Below the pieces are notes generated by a model, which was not told the origin of the DNA, made no database searches, and saw nothing but the letters and a program-made list of their open reading frames with translations. 64,000 nucleotides of DNA, taken from positions 62,001 to 126,000 of the forward strand of contig NZ_JAJHIZ010000002.1 of NCBI RefSeq assembly GCF_021538615.1, read 5' to 3'. This document shows, piece by piece, positions 30,745 through 39,574 of this stretch. The number at the start of each line of letters is the position of its first letter. The stretch's first letter is position 1. Source of the DNA: Niabella agricola (GTDB lineage Bacteria; Bacteroidota; Bacteroidia; Chitinophagales; Chitinophagaceae). Made by a program: the position numbers and the translations under genes.

Positions 30745-30816
30745 ATGACGGAGGATAAAGTTGCTGACTTCGCAGGTGGAATAGTAACCTGGATTTTAAA
30801 TGTTGAGGGCTGGTAG
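30745..30816 (+). CDS. Tiny ORF before a terminator, doubtful
   Basis: 23 codons starting right after the previous stop (MTEDKVADFAGGIVTWILNV). The ORF runs into the terminator hairpin. Possibly a leader peptide; weak evidence. Confidence 0.25.
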   Translation: MTEDKVADFAGGIVTWILNVEGW

Positions 30817-30834
30817 TCTTGCCGGCCCTTTTTT
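30807..30834 (+). terminator. Rho-independent terminator
   Basis: A 7-bp stem (30807-30813 with 30822-30828, one G-T) followed by six or more T, just before the PP-loop gene. Confidence 0.7.
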
Positions 30835-30851
30835 AAGATTAAGAAATTAAA

Positions 30852-31541
30852 ATGACATATAACAATTCTGATGAACTTTGTCAAATAATGGCTGAAAGGC
30901 AAAAGGGGGTGACACTCCTGCGGTTTTCATGCGGAAAGGATGCTATTGCGTCATATATTCAACTGAAGCGATACTTTCACACTATCATCCCGATTTATCA
31001 CTACCTGCACCCTGATCTGGATTTTGTCAATGATTCGTTAGTGTACTATGAAGAAGTTATGGGAACGCATATTTACAGGGTGCCAAATCAGATGTTGTAT
31101 AAGCATTTAAACAGCGGACTTTTCCAGGACTTACACAGCTGGAATGCGATAAAAAGGATGCAGTTGCCAAACTTTGACAATGACGAGGTGAATGTATTCA
31201 TCAAGGAAGATTTAGGACTGGATCCAGGCTTATACACGGCTATTGGTGTGCGTGCAGCGGATTCTCTAAACAGGAGAAGGTCAATCAAGATGCACGGAGC
31301 GGTAAACCATAATAGGCTTACGTTCTTTCCGGTGTATGATTGGAATATGGAGAAGTTAACGGACGAAATACAGCAATCTGGCATAAAGCTGCCTGTAGAT
31401 TACAAAATATGGGGAAAGTCGTTTGATGGCCTGGACTTCAGGTTCATAAAACCATTAAAAGATAATTTCCCCAATGATTATGAGAAACTGAAACAATTAT
31501 TTCCCTTAATAAACGTAGAATTGCAACGATATGGCTATTAA
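30852..31541 (+). CDS. PP-loop ATPase, PAPS reductase-like
   Basis: 229 residues. FSCGKDA (26-31) is a variant of the SGGKDS pyrophosphate loop, with YHYLHPDLDFVNDSLVYYEE after it, as in phage PAPS reductase homologues. It lacks the usual redox cysteine motif at the C-terminus as far as I can see, so it may adenylate rather than reduce. Similar genes occur in many phages without known role. Confidence 0.78.
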   Translation: MTYNNSDELCQIMAERQKGVTLLRFSCGKDAIASYIQLKRYFHTIIPIYHYLHPDLDFVNDSLVYYEEVMGTHIYRVPNQMLYKHLNSGLFQDLHSWNAIKRMQLPNFDNDEVNVFIKEDLGLDPGLYTAIGVRAADSLNRRRSIKMHGAVNHNRLTFFPVYDWNMEKLTDEIQQSGIKLPVDYKIWGKSFDGLDFRFIKPLKDNFPNDYEKLKQLFPLINVELQRYGY

Positions 31542-31902
31542 TTACAGCAACAAGAACATATCAAAAAAGGCTCCTGCCAAGAAAATGAAATCAACTGATA
31601 CTAATATTGAAGTTGATTCACTGGCGGAAGTAAACGAGATCATTGAGTATTCGGCAAAAGCCAAGGCTGAACGGGATAAGTTTAAAGAGAACACGGATGC
31701 CAACTACTTTACGGTTGTGACATTTAATAATTCTGCCCAACTTGATGAATTTTTTAATAAGCTTGGCATCAGATTGTCGGATAAGCAATACATCGATGGC
31801 AAGCAGCTGGCTAAGAAACTGGGTATAACAATAGAAACTCCGGACAAAGTAGCTCCAGGAGCTTTTAGGATTAGCCAGAAATTGAAGGATATGACATTGT
31901 AA
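31531..31902 (+). CDS. Unknown late protein
   Basis: 123 residues, overlaps the PP-loop gene by 11 bp. Lysine-rich N-terminus; C-terminal alpha/beta half (FFNKLGIRLSDKQYIDGKQL). Unrecognised. Confidence 0.55.
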   Translation: MAINYSNKNISKKAPAKKMKSTDTNIEVDSLAEVNEIIEYSAKAKAERDKFKENTDANYFTVVTFNNSAQLDEFFNKLGIRLSDKQYIDGKQLAKKLGITIETPDKVAPGAFRISQKLKDMTL

Positions 31903-31933
31903 AACAATTGTTAACCAATAAAACCAAAACAAC

Positions 31934-32032
31934 ATGCGTAGACGTATCAGAAGGGTAGCACCCATTACTTCACGGAGAAGCCGCGCCGCGGGCGGTAGGG
32001 CAAGAGTCTCTAGATCTTCTCAAGGTTCTTAA
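31934..32032 (+). CDS. Tiny arginine-rich protein 1
   Basis: 32 codons, MRRRIRRVAPITSRRSRAAG and on; 11 arginines of 32. Resembles protamine-like DNA-binding peptides. Sits 32 bp after the previous gene and 11 bp before a second similar ORF, just upstream of the terminase. Confidence 0.55.
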   Translation: MRRRIRRVAPITSRRSRAAGGRARVSRSSQGS

Positions 32033-32042
32033 TTAATAGTTC

Positions 32043-32192
32043 ATGCGTAGAAGATTAACAGCAATAGCCAGAAGGCTGACAAGGGCGGGGTTTGGCCCAG
32101 GGTCAGGCAGGCGTACTATTATTGGGGTAAATAGCAGACGGCAGGCCGTTGCTATAAATCCAGGTCGAGGTAGAAGTACTTCCGGAAGTTAA
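32043..32192 (+). CDS. Tiny arginine-rich protein 2
   Basis: 49 codons, MRRRLTAIARRLTRAGFGPG and on; 12 arginines. Same MRRR start and same serine-glycine-serine end as its neighbour, so probably related. Could coat DNA or form a minor virion part. Confidence 0.6.
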   Translation: MRRRLTAIARRLTRAGFGPGSGRRTIIGVNSRRQAVAINPGRGRSTSGS

Positions 32193-32198
32193 TTTAAC

Positions 32199-32221
32199 GG
32201 GGCGTAACTGCCCCTTTTTTT
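32199..32221 (+). terminator. Terminator before the terminase genes
   Basis: GGGGC/GCCCC stem with a 6-nt loop, then seven T. It ends 4 bp before the small terminase ATG, so late transcription probably starts beyond it or reads through. Confidence 0.8.
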
Positions 32222-32224
32222 GTT

Positions 32225-32725
32225 ATGAGTGGAAAGAAGATACATAAACAGGAGGCGGGCGGTAAAGTTTTGTTTAAGCCTGGTAATCAGGCTGCAGTGA
32301 AGTGGACTGATGAAACAGTTATCCCAGAGATTGAAAAAGTTCTTGCTGTTTTGTGTAACGATGATAGCGGGCTTGAAAATCAAAATATTGTAAGGGCCAA
32401 TGATATAAAGTATGTGGAAGAGGCGGTACTGGCGGCGGGTGTAGATCTGCGTTCCTGGGAGTATTGGAATAGTGGGCCATTCGTAGCGAAACTGCCAGAT
32501 GATAGTTTGGTTTTGGGGCTATTAAAAAAAGTGAAGAAAATCAGCGAGCTGAGGTGCCTATATTCTGGTCAGGCAATGGATATATTTTTCCTTAAAAATA
32601 AGTTTGATTACAGGGATAAATCTGAACAGGAGATTAAGCAAGAAACGACACTGAAGGGGTCAATCGCACCCGAACAGTGGTTGAAGGGAATGATGAAGGA
32701 TGATAAAGATTCAGGAGCCATATAA
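32225..32725 (+). CDS. terS: Terminase small subunit (probable)
   Basis: 166 residues. A basic N-terminus (KKIHKQEAGGKVLFKPGNQA) and helical rest with FFLKNKFDYRDKSEQEIKQE, typical at the end of phage small terminases. Immediately before and overlapping terL. It should recognise phage DNA for packaging. Confidence 0.72.
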   Translation: MSGKKIHKQEAGGKVLFKPGNQAAVKWTDETVIPEIEKVLAVLCNDDSGLENQNIVRANDIKYVEEAVLAAGVDLRSWEYWNSGPFVAKLPDDSLVLGLLKKVKKISELRCLYSGQAMDIFFLKNKFDYRDKSEQEIKQETTLKGSIAPEQWLKGMMKDDKDSGAI

Positions 32726-33992
32726 GCCATTATATACATCTGATAAGTTTATAATTCTCATTACTGGTGGCAGGGGATCTGGCAAGAGCTTTAATGCCGC
32801 CACCTTTATTGAGCGCTTGTCCTTTGAGAAGGGGCATAAGATGTTATACAGCCGTTATACAATGACGGCGGCCAATATTTCTGTTATTCCTGAATTTACC
32901 AATAAGATTGAGCTAGAAGGGTTCCAAAACCAATTCACCGTTACCACAAAGGATATCATTAATACCTTTTCTGAGTCTCAAATCATGTTCCGGGGTATCA
33001 AGACGTCGTCCGGTAACCAGACGGCCAACTTAAAGTCTATCGAAGGGCTTACAACCTTCATCGGTGATGAAATGGAGGAGTGGGAGAGTGAGGATGATTT
33101 TGACAAATTGGTTCTTTCCATCCGGCAGAAGGGAATCCAGAACCGGGTAATACTGATCATGAACCCATCAGATAGTGAACACTTTGTATACAAGAAATAT
33201 ATTGAGAACACTCACAAGATTGTCAACATTGACGGGGTAGATGTTCAGATCAGCACGCACCCGGATGTCTTGCATATTCATACATCGTACCTTGACAATA
33301 TTGAACACCTGGCTGATCAGTTTCTAAATACAATCCAGGGGATAAAGGAAAAAAGCATAAAGGATAGCACCGTTAATGGCATCCTGGACAAGGAAAAGTT
33401 TCTACACAGTAAATATGCCACTAAGGTGATCGGCCGCTGGACGGATACGCCGGAGGGAGCCATTTACACTAATTGGGAGGAGGGCGAGTTTGATGAATCT
33501 CTACCATACGGCTATGGACAGGATTACGGATTTATGGTTGACCCTGATACGCTAATCCGGTGCGCTGTTGACAATAAGCGAATGCGGGTGTATGTCGATG
33601 AGGAATATTATGACCGCGCTCAGCTGAGTACCGACCAACTGTACGAAATGAATAAGAGCAGGATAAAGAGGCCTAATGATTTAATTGTGGCTGATTCAGC
33701 GGAGGCTAGATTAATTGCAGACCTTAGAGCCAAGGGTTTGAATATTGTTGAGTGTGAGAAGGGGCAAGGATCTGTAACGGCCGGTATTAAAGCCCTGCAG
33801 TCGTACACCATTGTGGTGACACCCCGTAGCAATAATGTGAAAAGGGAGCTGCGGAACTACAAATGGAGCGATAAGAAGGCGGGGATCCCGATTGACGACT
33901 ACAACCACGCCATGGACTCTTTACGCTATATTAGCAAGCGCCTGGGAATAAAGACAATGGACCTCGCCCCGATACTGGCAGGTGGATTTTAA
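32700..33992 (+). CDS. terL: Terminase large subunit
   Basis: 430 residues. The ATPase domain has Walker A GGRGSGKS (23-30) and Walker B TTFIGDE (118-124). The nuclease domain has LIVADSAEARLIADLRAKG and, later, DDYNHAMDSLRYI. It is the packaging motor that cuts and pumps DNA into proheads, of the Terminase_3/PBSX type. Confidence 0.94.
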   Translation: MIKIQEPYKPLYTSDKFIILITGGRGSGKSFNAATFIERLSFEKGHKMLYSRYTMTAANISVIPEFTNKIELEGFQNQFTVTTKDIINTFSESQIMFRGIKTSSGNQTANLKSIEGLTTFIGDEMEEWESEDDFDKLVLSIRQKGIQNRVILIMNPSDSEHFVYKKYIENTHKIVNIDGVDVQISTHPDVLHIHTSYLDNIEHLADQFLNTIQGIKEKSIKDSTVNGILDKEKFLHSKYATKVIGRWTDTPEGAIYTNWEEGEFDESLPYGYGQDYGFMVDPDTLIRCAVDNKRMRVYVDEEYYDRAQLSTDQLYEMNKSRIKRPNDLIVADSAEARLIADLRAKGLNIVECEKGQGSVTAGIKALQSYTIVVTPRSNNVKRELRNYKWSDKKAGIPIDDYNHAMDSLRYISKRLGIKTMDLAPILAGGF

Positions 33993-34009
33993 AACGTAAA
34001 TTTGAAATT

Positions 34010-34165
34010 ATGAAGCGACCTTTACTGAATGAGTTTTATCGTGAAGTGATGCGCGAATATCCAAACACTCTTCTGGCTGCTAGGTGCCGACTCACAATAG
34101 CCTTGGCGGCGTTTAATCGCGATTGTTACTTTAGCATCATAAGCCCCATACGGCGCTTTCTATAA
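34010..34165 (+). CDS. Small basic ORF after terminase, doubtful
   Basis: 51 codons (MKRPLLNEFYREVMREYPNT...), arginine- and leucine-rich, ending in SIIISP-like SPIRRFL. It fills most of the gap between terL and portal. No relatives recognised. Confidence 0.4.
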   Translation: MKRPLLNEFYREVMREYPNTLLAARCRLTIALAAFNRDCYFSIISPIRRFL

Positions 34166-34237
34166 CTCTTACAAAAGCGGTTTTCTATTTTTTGTACCCC
34201 TCTCACTTATTGATCAACTTGCATCAAACGCGAGTTA

Positions 34238-35686
34238 ATGACCATTGAGGAGATATTACAGGAGGACGACCTGGCTAAACGGGTTCAGTACCTTCAGTCA
34301 CAAGCTAACAATACCGATGAGGACATAGAGGCGGCTGAAAAGCAGTTGGATCCCAACCAGCATTCTGTCACAGACCCCAACAAGCGACCAAAACGTAAAG
34401 TAAAGATTGTTGAGAAGGATGCTAATGGCACCCAAACATCAAAAGAAGAATATAAGGAGGTAAACCGTACTCCATTCAGTTACCAATCGGATATTGTTGA
34501 TAAGCGCGTATCCTTTGTCTTTGGAAATCCATTACAAGTCACCACAGCATCAAAGAATGTCAACGCGGATGCAGTTCTGAACGCAATTATTTCTGTCAAT
34601 AAGGATGTTAAGATTGATTCTGTTAACCGGGAGATGGCCCGAACACAGTATTCATTTAAGGAGGTGGCAGAATATTGGTTTACGCTACCAGGTGACAGGC
34701 AGAATCGGTACGGATTTGATAGTGAGATAAAGATCAAATGCGTTCTGTTTAAACCACAGGATGGGGATCGGCTGTATCCATTTAAGGATGAATTTGGTGA
34801 CCTGGTGGCGTTTTCCAGGGCCTACAAGGTAAAGGAGATTGATAATACGGAGATAAAGTACTTTGAGACATGGACAAAGGGTTCATACACCAGGTTGATA
34901 GAAAACGGATCGGGGTGGATTGAGGACGTAAGCGAATATGCCAAGAAGGCGGACACCTATGTTAAGGCAATCGGTAAAATACCAATTGCATACTCTTACC
35001 AACCAAATACTGAGTGGTACAAGGTGCAGCGCTTGTGTGACCGGAATGATATTTTGGCCTCAAATCACGGCGACATCAATGACCGGCATTCAAAGCCCAT
35101 CCTGAAGGCGCGAGGCGTTGTTACGACCAAGATTGATGACTTTGTACAGATGGAGGGGCCGGAGTCAGAACTGGACTACATATCCTGGAATAATGCAACC
35201 GATAGTGTGGAGTCCGAGTTTGCCCGTAATGAAGATAAGATTTACACCAGCACCAGAACCCCCAAGACGTCATTTGAGGCATTGTCCGGTAAGGGCAATA
35301 TCCTGTCAGGTGAGGGTCAGAAAATGGCATTCATGGATGCCCATCTGGAGGTGATGAATAAAATGGAGATTCACGACATCCACCTGACCCGTCGGTACAA
35401 CATCATTAAGTCAATACTGGGGGTGATGAATAACAGCTGGAAGTCCTCTATGTCTGAAATCAATATTGACGTGAAGGTGACACCGTATATGATGGGTGGG
35501 GATACCGAAAAAATTCAGCAGCTGATCGACCTGTATACCAATAATATGATTTCCCTTGAAACTGCATGTAAGATGAATCCCCTGTTTGAGGATGCGTTAG
35601 CGGAATATAATAGGATAAAGGAGGAGAAGGAGGCGAACGATAAGGCCGCCGCCGGTCTGGATGCATTACAAAATAGCGGAGAGTGA
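34238..35686 (+). CDS. Portal protein (SPP1 gp6-like)
   Basis: 482 residues. Position after terL, length and segments NRTPFSYQSDIVDKRVSFVF, GNPLQVT and KIPIAYSYQPNTEW fit SPP1-type portals. LSGEGQKMAFMDAHLEVMNK lies in the stem-helix region. It forms the ring through which DNA enters the head. Confidence 0.88.
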   Translation: MTIEEILQEDDLAKRVQYLQSQANNTDEDIEAAEKQLDPNQHSVTDPNKRPKRKVKIVEKDANGTQTSKEEYKEVNRTPFSYQSDIVDKRVSFVFGNPLQVTTASKNVNADAVLNAIISVNKDVKIDSVNREMARTQYSFKEVAEYWFTLPGDRQNRYGFDSEIKIKCVLFKPQDGDRLYPFKDEFGDLVAFSRAYKVKEIDNTEIKYFETWTKGSYTRLIENGSGWIEDVSEYAKKADTYVKAIGKIPIAYSYQPNTEWYKVQRLCDRNDILASNHGDINDRHSKPILKARGVVTTKIDDFVQMEGPESELDYISWNNATDSVESEFARNEDKIYTSTRTPKTSFEALSGKGNILSGEGQKMAFMDAHLEVMNKMEIHDIHLTRRYNIIKSILGVMNNSWKSSMSEINIDVKVTPYMMGGDTEKIQQLIDLYTNNMISLETACKMNPLFEDALAEYNRIKEEKEANDKAAAGLDALQNSGE

Positions 35687-35928
35687 CCCCCTGCAAGAAA
35701 CTGAAATATTATTCACAGAACAATGCGCTCAATAACGCGAAGCGTATTTACAAATCTTTAGGCAATGGAGTTATGTTCAAAGCCTATTGTTGCCCGAAGT
35801 GCGGTAAGTGGCATCTTACGTGTGCTACCAAGGGGGACACAATAACCAAATTACTATTTAATGACAGTAGGAGAGTTAAAAAAGTTATTGACAGAAATGC
35901 CGGATCAAATCAGCCGAGAGGCATTTGA
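35683..35928 (+). CDS. Small zinc-finger protein
   Basis: 81 residues from a GTG in GTGA overlap with the portal stop. YCCPKCGKWHLTC is a compact zinc site; the rest is basic. Seen in phage late regions; role unknown. Confidence 0.55.
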   Translation: MTPCKKLKYYSQNNALNNAKRIYKSLGNGVMFKAYCCPKCGKWHLTCATKGDTITKLLFNDSRRVKKVIDRNAGSNQPRGI

Positions 35929-36103
35929 TGACCTGGTGGTGACCATCTGTACAGATGGAGAGCATTTTTTAGTCCCTGAAACAGATAAGAGCGGGTATAT
36001 GGAATTTACAAACCCCTGTGATGAGAACGGTAATATTATTCCTGGAGAAATGGACCCGATTCCATTTTTTGGTATTGTGGCTAATGTGATTGTTTCTGAA
36101 TAA
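35861..36103 (+). CDS. Unknown acidic protein
   Basis: 80 residues (MTVGELKKLLTEMPDQISRE...). The start resembles small phage proteins that begin TVGEL..L..LP.D. Overlaps the previous gene by 68 bp in another frame. Confidence 0.55.
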   Translation: MTVGELKKLLTEMPDQISREAFDDLVVTICTDGEHFLVPETDKSGYMEFTNPCDENGNIIPGEMDPIPFFGIVANVIVSE

Positions 36104-36113
36104 AATAGAGAGT

Positions 36114-36416
36114 ATGGATAAAGAGGAGTACACGACGGATGAGTATGATTTGCAGGAAACGCCGATAACCTACGAACAGTATTTGGATAAGATCGACTAT
36201 CGGTCTTATTTCAAACTGATGGGGGTTCCCGATGATGTTTCAAATAATTTCCACCGCCTGGCGCAAGAAATGGCTGTAACCCCTGCAATAGACGCGATAA
36301 AGCCACATTTCAGCGATATACAGGGCACAAACTGCCTGGTGAAGATCCGGCGGCACTTTGTGAACGCCGTGGAGCGGTTGAGTGTTAACAACGAGGTTCA
36401 ACACGATCTGGCATGA
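36114..36416 (+). CDS. Unknown protein
   Basis: 100 residues from the ATG at 36114. Acidic start, then helical (FHRLAQEMAVTPAIDAIKPH). Unrecognised. Confidence 0.55.
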   Translation: MDKEEYTTDEYDLQETPITYEQYLDKIDYRSYFKLMGVPDDVSNNFHRLAQEMAVTPAIDAIKPHFSDIQGTNCLVKIRRHFVNAVERLSVNNEVQHDLA

Positions 36417-36526
36417 TCAACATTACACCCTTAGATGATATTAAACAACACACGGATGACAGTACCTGCCACTGTGAACCTGGGGTGGTATTTGAAAACG
36501 GAGAGATTATAATCATCCATTCATAA
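36413..36526 (+). CDS. Tiny protein, unknown
   Basis: 37 codons in ATGA overlap (MINITPLDDIKQHTDDSTCH...). Acidic, with a CHC motif. Packing supports it weakly. Confidence 0.4.
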   Translation: MINITPLDDIKQHTDDSTCHCEPGVVFENGEIIIIHS

Positions 36527-36572
36527 TTTGATGTCAGGGAGGCAATGGAGGAAGTAAACGAAATATTAAGCA

Positions 36573-36833
36573 ATGAAAAATAATGTATCATTTGCAACCA
36601 TTTATAAGGGTGAAAAATACGGTTTTGAAAAAACTGGTATAGAAATTCCAGATGAGATATTATCAGGTATCGAAGTTGAAGAGGCGTCTCTAATTGTAAG
36701 GGCCGCTATAGGCTCAGCGATTAAAGCAGCGGAGGATGAGTTTGATAGGGTAATACGAAGTAAAAAATACACATGCAAATACGAAAAAGATGGTGTAATA
36801 CACCATATATCTAATGATAGAAATTTGGGATAA
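36573..36833 (+). CDS. Unknown protein
   Basis: 86 residues, helical middle (EEASLIVRAAIGSAIKAAED). Overlaps the next gene by 20 bp. Function unknown. Confidence 0.5.
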   Translation: MKNNVSFATIYKGEKYGFEKTGIEIPDEILSGIEVEEASLIVRAAIGSAIKAAEDEFDRVIRSKKYTCKYEKDGVIHHISNDRNLG

Positions 36834-37023
36834 TTATAATAAGCAATGGTTGGAGCCGATGGCTATTTTTTTTGATAGAGAAGGCAATCCATGGAAGGTG
36901 TCGGCCTGCTCTCCCGGAGCAGATCCATTATCGGATGGATGGTACGACTTACAGGGCGATGATTTAATGCAAGTAGGTATCAAAGGCGAGGTTACATATA
37001 ACTCCGAATTGTTGCCAGGATGA
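36814..37023 (+). CDS. Unknown small protein
   Basis: 69 residues (MIEIWDNYNKQWLEPMAIFF...). Ends in ATGA overlap with the MuF gene. No domain recognised. Confidence 0.5.
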   Translation: MIEIWDNYNKQWLEPMAIFFDREGNPWKVSACSPGADPLSDGWYDLQGDDLMQVGIKGEVTYNSELLPG

Positions 37024-37997
37024 ACCAACGCCAATTAGAGGATATACTACGGGTTTATGAGATGACTAAATCTGCCAAAATCAATGATATTGTTGGAAAG
37101 ATCAGCCGTTTGTTCAACCGAACATTTAAGGACGCTGCGGAGCTTGTAAATTATGCCAAGCTGATCAATGGGCGGCTGGATCCCGCCACCCGACGCAAGG
37201 TGCAGGAACTGACAGATAAACTATTCGGCGAAATAAACCGGATGATACTGCTAGGGGTCGAGGATTCCGGCGTCGTTTCAGCCAAATTGTCCCGAGCTAT
37301 CGATATGCGGGTACAGAAGCGCATTAAGGCACTTCCGTTGGCTTCATATGGTAAAAAGAGTGCCGGGGTTTTACGTAAAATCACAACCAAGAAGGACTAC
37401 GGGGAAACCCTGTCTAAACGAATCTGGAAGCAGAATAAACGCACCCAGGCGCACATAAATAAAGTGCTTGTGGACGCGGTTAAAACCGGCAAATCAGCCA
37501 AAAATACCGCAAAAGACATGGTTTTGGCTCAATATAAAAACAAGTCTGGCCCGGGTATTTACGCTGATCCCAAGAAGAACGCCGAACGCCTGACCCGAAA
37601 TGTGATCAATAGGGCATACAAGGAATCAGACCATGAACGATGGAAGTCTGCCTGGTATATCAAGGGAATAGAGGTAAAGTTGAGCAACCGGCACCCAACG
37701 TATGACATCTGTGATCTCCTGGCCACTGTTTACCCAAAGGATTTTAAGTTCACGGGATGGCATGTTAACTGCTTATGTGTGGCCGTGCCGATTCTATTAA
37801 CGGAGAAGGAGCGTGATTTGTACGAAGACTACACACTGGGCATTAGAAGTCAGCCACCAGCCCTGCAATACGTTACAGATCCACCACCAGAGTTTGGCAA
37901 GTGGGTATCTGATAACAAGAGCAGAATGAAGGCGTGGAAATCCGGTTACCCAGACTGGGTAACTGAGAATAAAAAGTATTTAAAAACAAAACTGTAG
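37020..37997 (+). CDS. MuF-like minor head protein
   Basis: 325 residues. The C-terminal part holds the Mu gpF signature: NAERLTRNVINRAYKESDHE, then LSNRHPTYDICDLLATVYPK and FTGWHVNCLCVAVP (H, C, H, C, C). Minor head proteins of this type bind the portal inside the prohead and can be ejected with DNA. Confidence 0.88.
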   Translation: MNQRQLEDILRVYEMTKSAKINDIVGKISRLFNRTFKDAAELVNYAKLINGRLDPATRRKVQELTDKLFGEINRMILLGVEDSGVVSAKLSRAIDMRVQKRIKALPLASYGKKSAGVLRKITTKKDYGETLSKRIWKQNKRTQAHINKVLVDAVKTGKSAKNTAKDMVLAQYKNKSGPGIYADPKKNAERLTRNVINRAYKESDHERWKSAWYIKGIEVKLSNRHPTYDICDLLATVYPKDFKFTGWHVNCLCVAVPILLTEKERDLYEDYTLGIRSQPPALQYVTDPPPEFGKWVSDNKSRMKAWKSGYPDWVTENKKYLKTKL

Positions 37998-37999
37998 TT

Positions 38000-38089
38000 A
38001 TGGATATTGTAATAAGATCATGTTATGTGTTTTTGGCAATAGTAGTTTGTGCGGTGATCGGTTATTGTATCAAGCGCACAAGGCAGTAG
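38000..38089 (+). CDS. Tiny membrane peptide
   Basis: 29 codons; one membrane helix (CYVFLAIVVCAVIGYCIK). Two bases after the MuF stop. The rest of the gap to 38296 shows no clear gene. Confidence 0.4.
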   Translation: MDIVIRSCYVFLAIVVCAVIGYCIKRTRQ

Positions 38090-38296
38090 TTTTAACAGTA
38101 CTCACCACGCTACCCATAGAACAGCGTCCCAGGGTGAGGCAAATATTCCCTCTTTATCATTTGGCCGGTTGTTTCTACAACTGGCTTTTTGCTTGTGTTG
38201 ATGTTTGGGGTTTATTTCGACATATTAACATCTGTTAACTTCTCTGGTTGGCCACCTACCGCGCATTTTCTATTATTGTTGAATAATATCATAATT

Positions 38297-38860
38297 ATGA
38301 AACTAAGAGGAAGGAGGCTTAAGCAATTTAAGGATCGGGCGAACAAGGCCGCAAGGTATGCCATCAACAAGCGATTGGTAGAATACTTAAGAGTAAATGA
38401 TCCTGAGTATTATGGAAAAACTCTTTGTAGGTCTTATTATCAAAATATAATAAGGTTTTTGGGGTTGGAGTCCGATAGTGTACAGATGTTGGGCCGGGTA
38501 AAACTTAGACAGCTAATTGTTGATGAGTACAGTAATCCATTTAGCCGAATTTACAATGGACGCGGAGAACACGGGTCCGTTTTCTACACTTCAGATAAGT
38601 GGTTGTCTTTGAGGGATCAAGCACTTACTATTTATGGTAAGGTTTGTATGAAATGTGGCAGAAAGGGATATGCCCATGTTGATCACATAAGGCCGCGTAG
38701 CACATACCCGCAGTATGAATTAAATTTCAACAACCTTCAAATACTTTGCGCTGATTGCAATATGGAGAAGGGTAATAAAAATGAAATTGATTATAGGCCT
38801 GATTGGGCAAAGAGAATGTATGTTTTATTGATTAAATCAAAGAGTAATGGTACTGTATAA
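38297..38860 (+). CDS. HNH endonuclease between head genes
   Basis: 187 residues from the ATG at 38297. HNH core: CMKCGRKG, YAHVDHIRPRS, LNFNNLQILCADCNMEKGNK. A basic N-terminus (MKLRGRRLKQFKDRANKAAR). In phages an HNH nuclease near terminase can assist packaging; this one lies after MuF, so a homing role is equally likely. Confidence 0.85.
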   Translation: MKLRGRRLKQFKDRANKAARYAINKRLVEYLRVNDPEYYGKTLCRSYYQNIIRFLGLESDSVQMLGRVKLRQLIVDEYSNPFSRIYNGRGEHGSVFYTSDKWLSLRDQALTIYGKVCMKCGRKGYAHVDHIRPRSTYPQYELNFNNLQILCADCNMEKGNKNEIDYRPDWAKRMYVLLIKSKSNGTV

Positions 38861-39257
38861 AAATTCAAGAGTGACCCCGAAAAAAATAGTTTCTCTACAA
38901 CCTGGAGAGGTTTTTGTTTTTGGTTCGAACCTTGCAGGCATACATGGCGCGGGTGCTGCCAAAATGGCTATGATGTGGGGTGCAAAATATGGTAAAGGCG
39001 CTGGTCGCCAGGGGCAGACATTTGCCATACCCACAAAGGATGCCCAAATCAAGACGTTGCCGATTGACAGGATAAAGGTTTTTGTTGATTTATTCGTGGA
39101 GTACGCAACATTGGGCCATAATACGTTTTTAGTAACAGAAATCGGATGTGGCCTTTCGGGGTATGAGCCAAAGGATTTAGCGCCATTGTTTTATGGCTGT
39201 ACATATTTGGATAATGTTTGGCTGCCCCAACGGTTCTGGGATGTGCTCAATGGATGA
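38847..39257 (+). CDS. Macro-like A1S_2505-type phage protein
   Basis: 136 residues. VFVFGSNLAGIHGAGAAKMA, GAKYGKGAGRQGQTFAIPTK and FLVTEIGCGLSGYEPKDLAP match a phage family with macro-domain-like loops. Such loops bind ADP-ribose derivatives, so it may bind or remove ADP-ribose, perhaps against host defences; that is inference. Confidence 0.75.
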   Translation: MVLYKNSRVTPKKIVSLQPGEVFVFGSNLAGIHGAGAAKMAMMWGAKYGKGAGRQGQTFAIPTKDAQIKTLPIDRIKVFVDLFVEYATLGHNTFLVTEIGCGLSGYEPKDLAPLFYGCTYLDNVWLPQRFWDVLNG

Positions 39258-39278
39258 TAGGATGATTACGATTATTAC

Positions 39279-39302
39279 GCCGGGTTAATCCCCGGCTTTT
39301 TT
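39279..39302 (+). terminator. Terminator in the head gene cluster
   Basis: GCCGGG/CCCGGC stem (39279-39284 with 39291-39296) followed by six T. A second hairpin (about 39325-39349) follows. The rest of the 39258-39574 gap is AT-rich and likely holds the promoter for the scaffold and capsid genes. Confidence 0.8.
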
Positions 39303-39574
39303 GTGCCCATACCCAAAAGAAAACCCCTACTGTAGAAACAGCAGGGGAAAATCATAAAATCAAATGAAAAATGAAACAAAAAAGAAAAAGCAAATCACCT
39401 CAAGTAGTACAATACAAATAAACAACATAAACACCCCATTTTAAAATCTATTGACACACCAATTGTAATCCATATTTACGTACGGTTTGCCACACCTCGC
39501 TATACAGGGAACTTGCATGAACAACCAAAACAACTGCTTTTCAGCAGTCAGTTCTTTTAAACAAAAAATATTTC

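Noticed and set aside
38020-38238. 72-codon ORF after the MuF gene
   Set aside because: Starts inside the 29-aa membrane peptide in another frame and has no clear start signal or domain.
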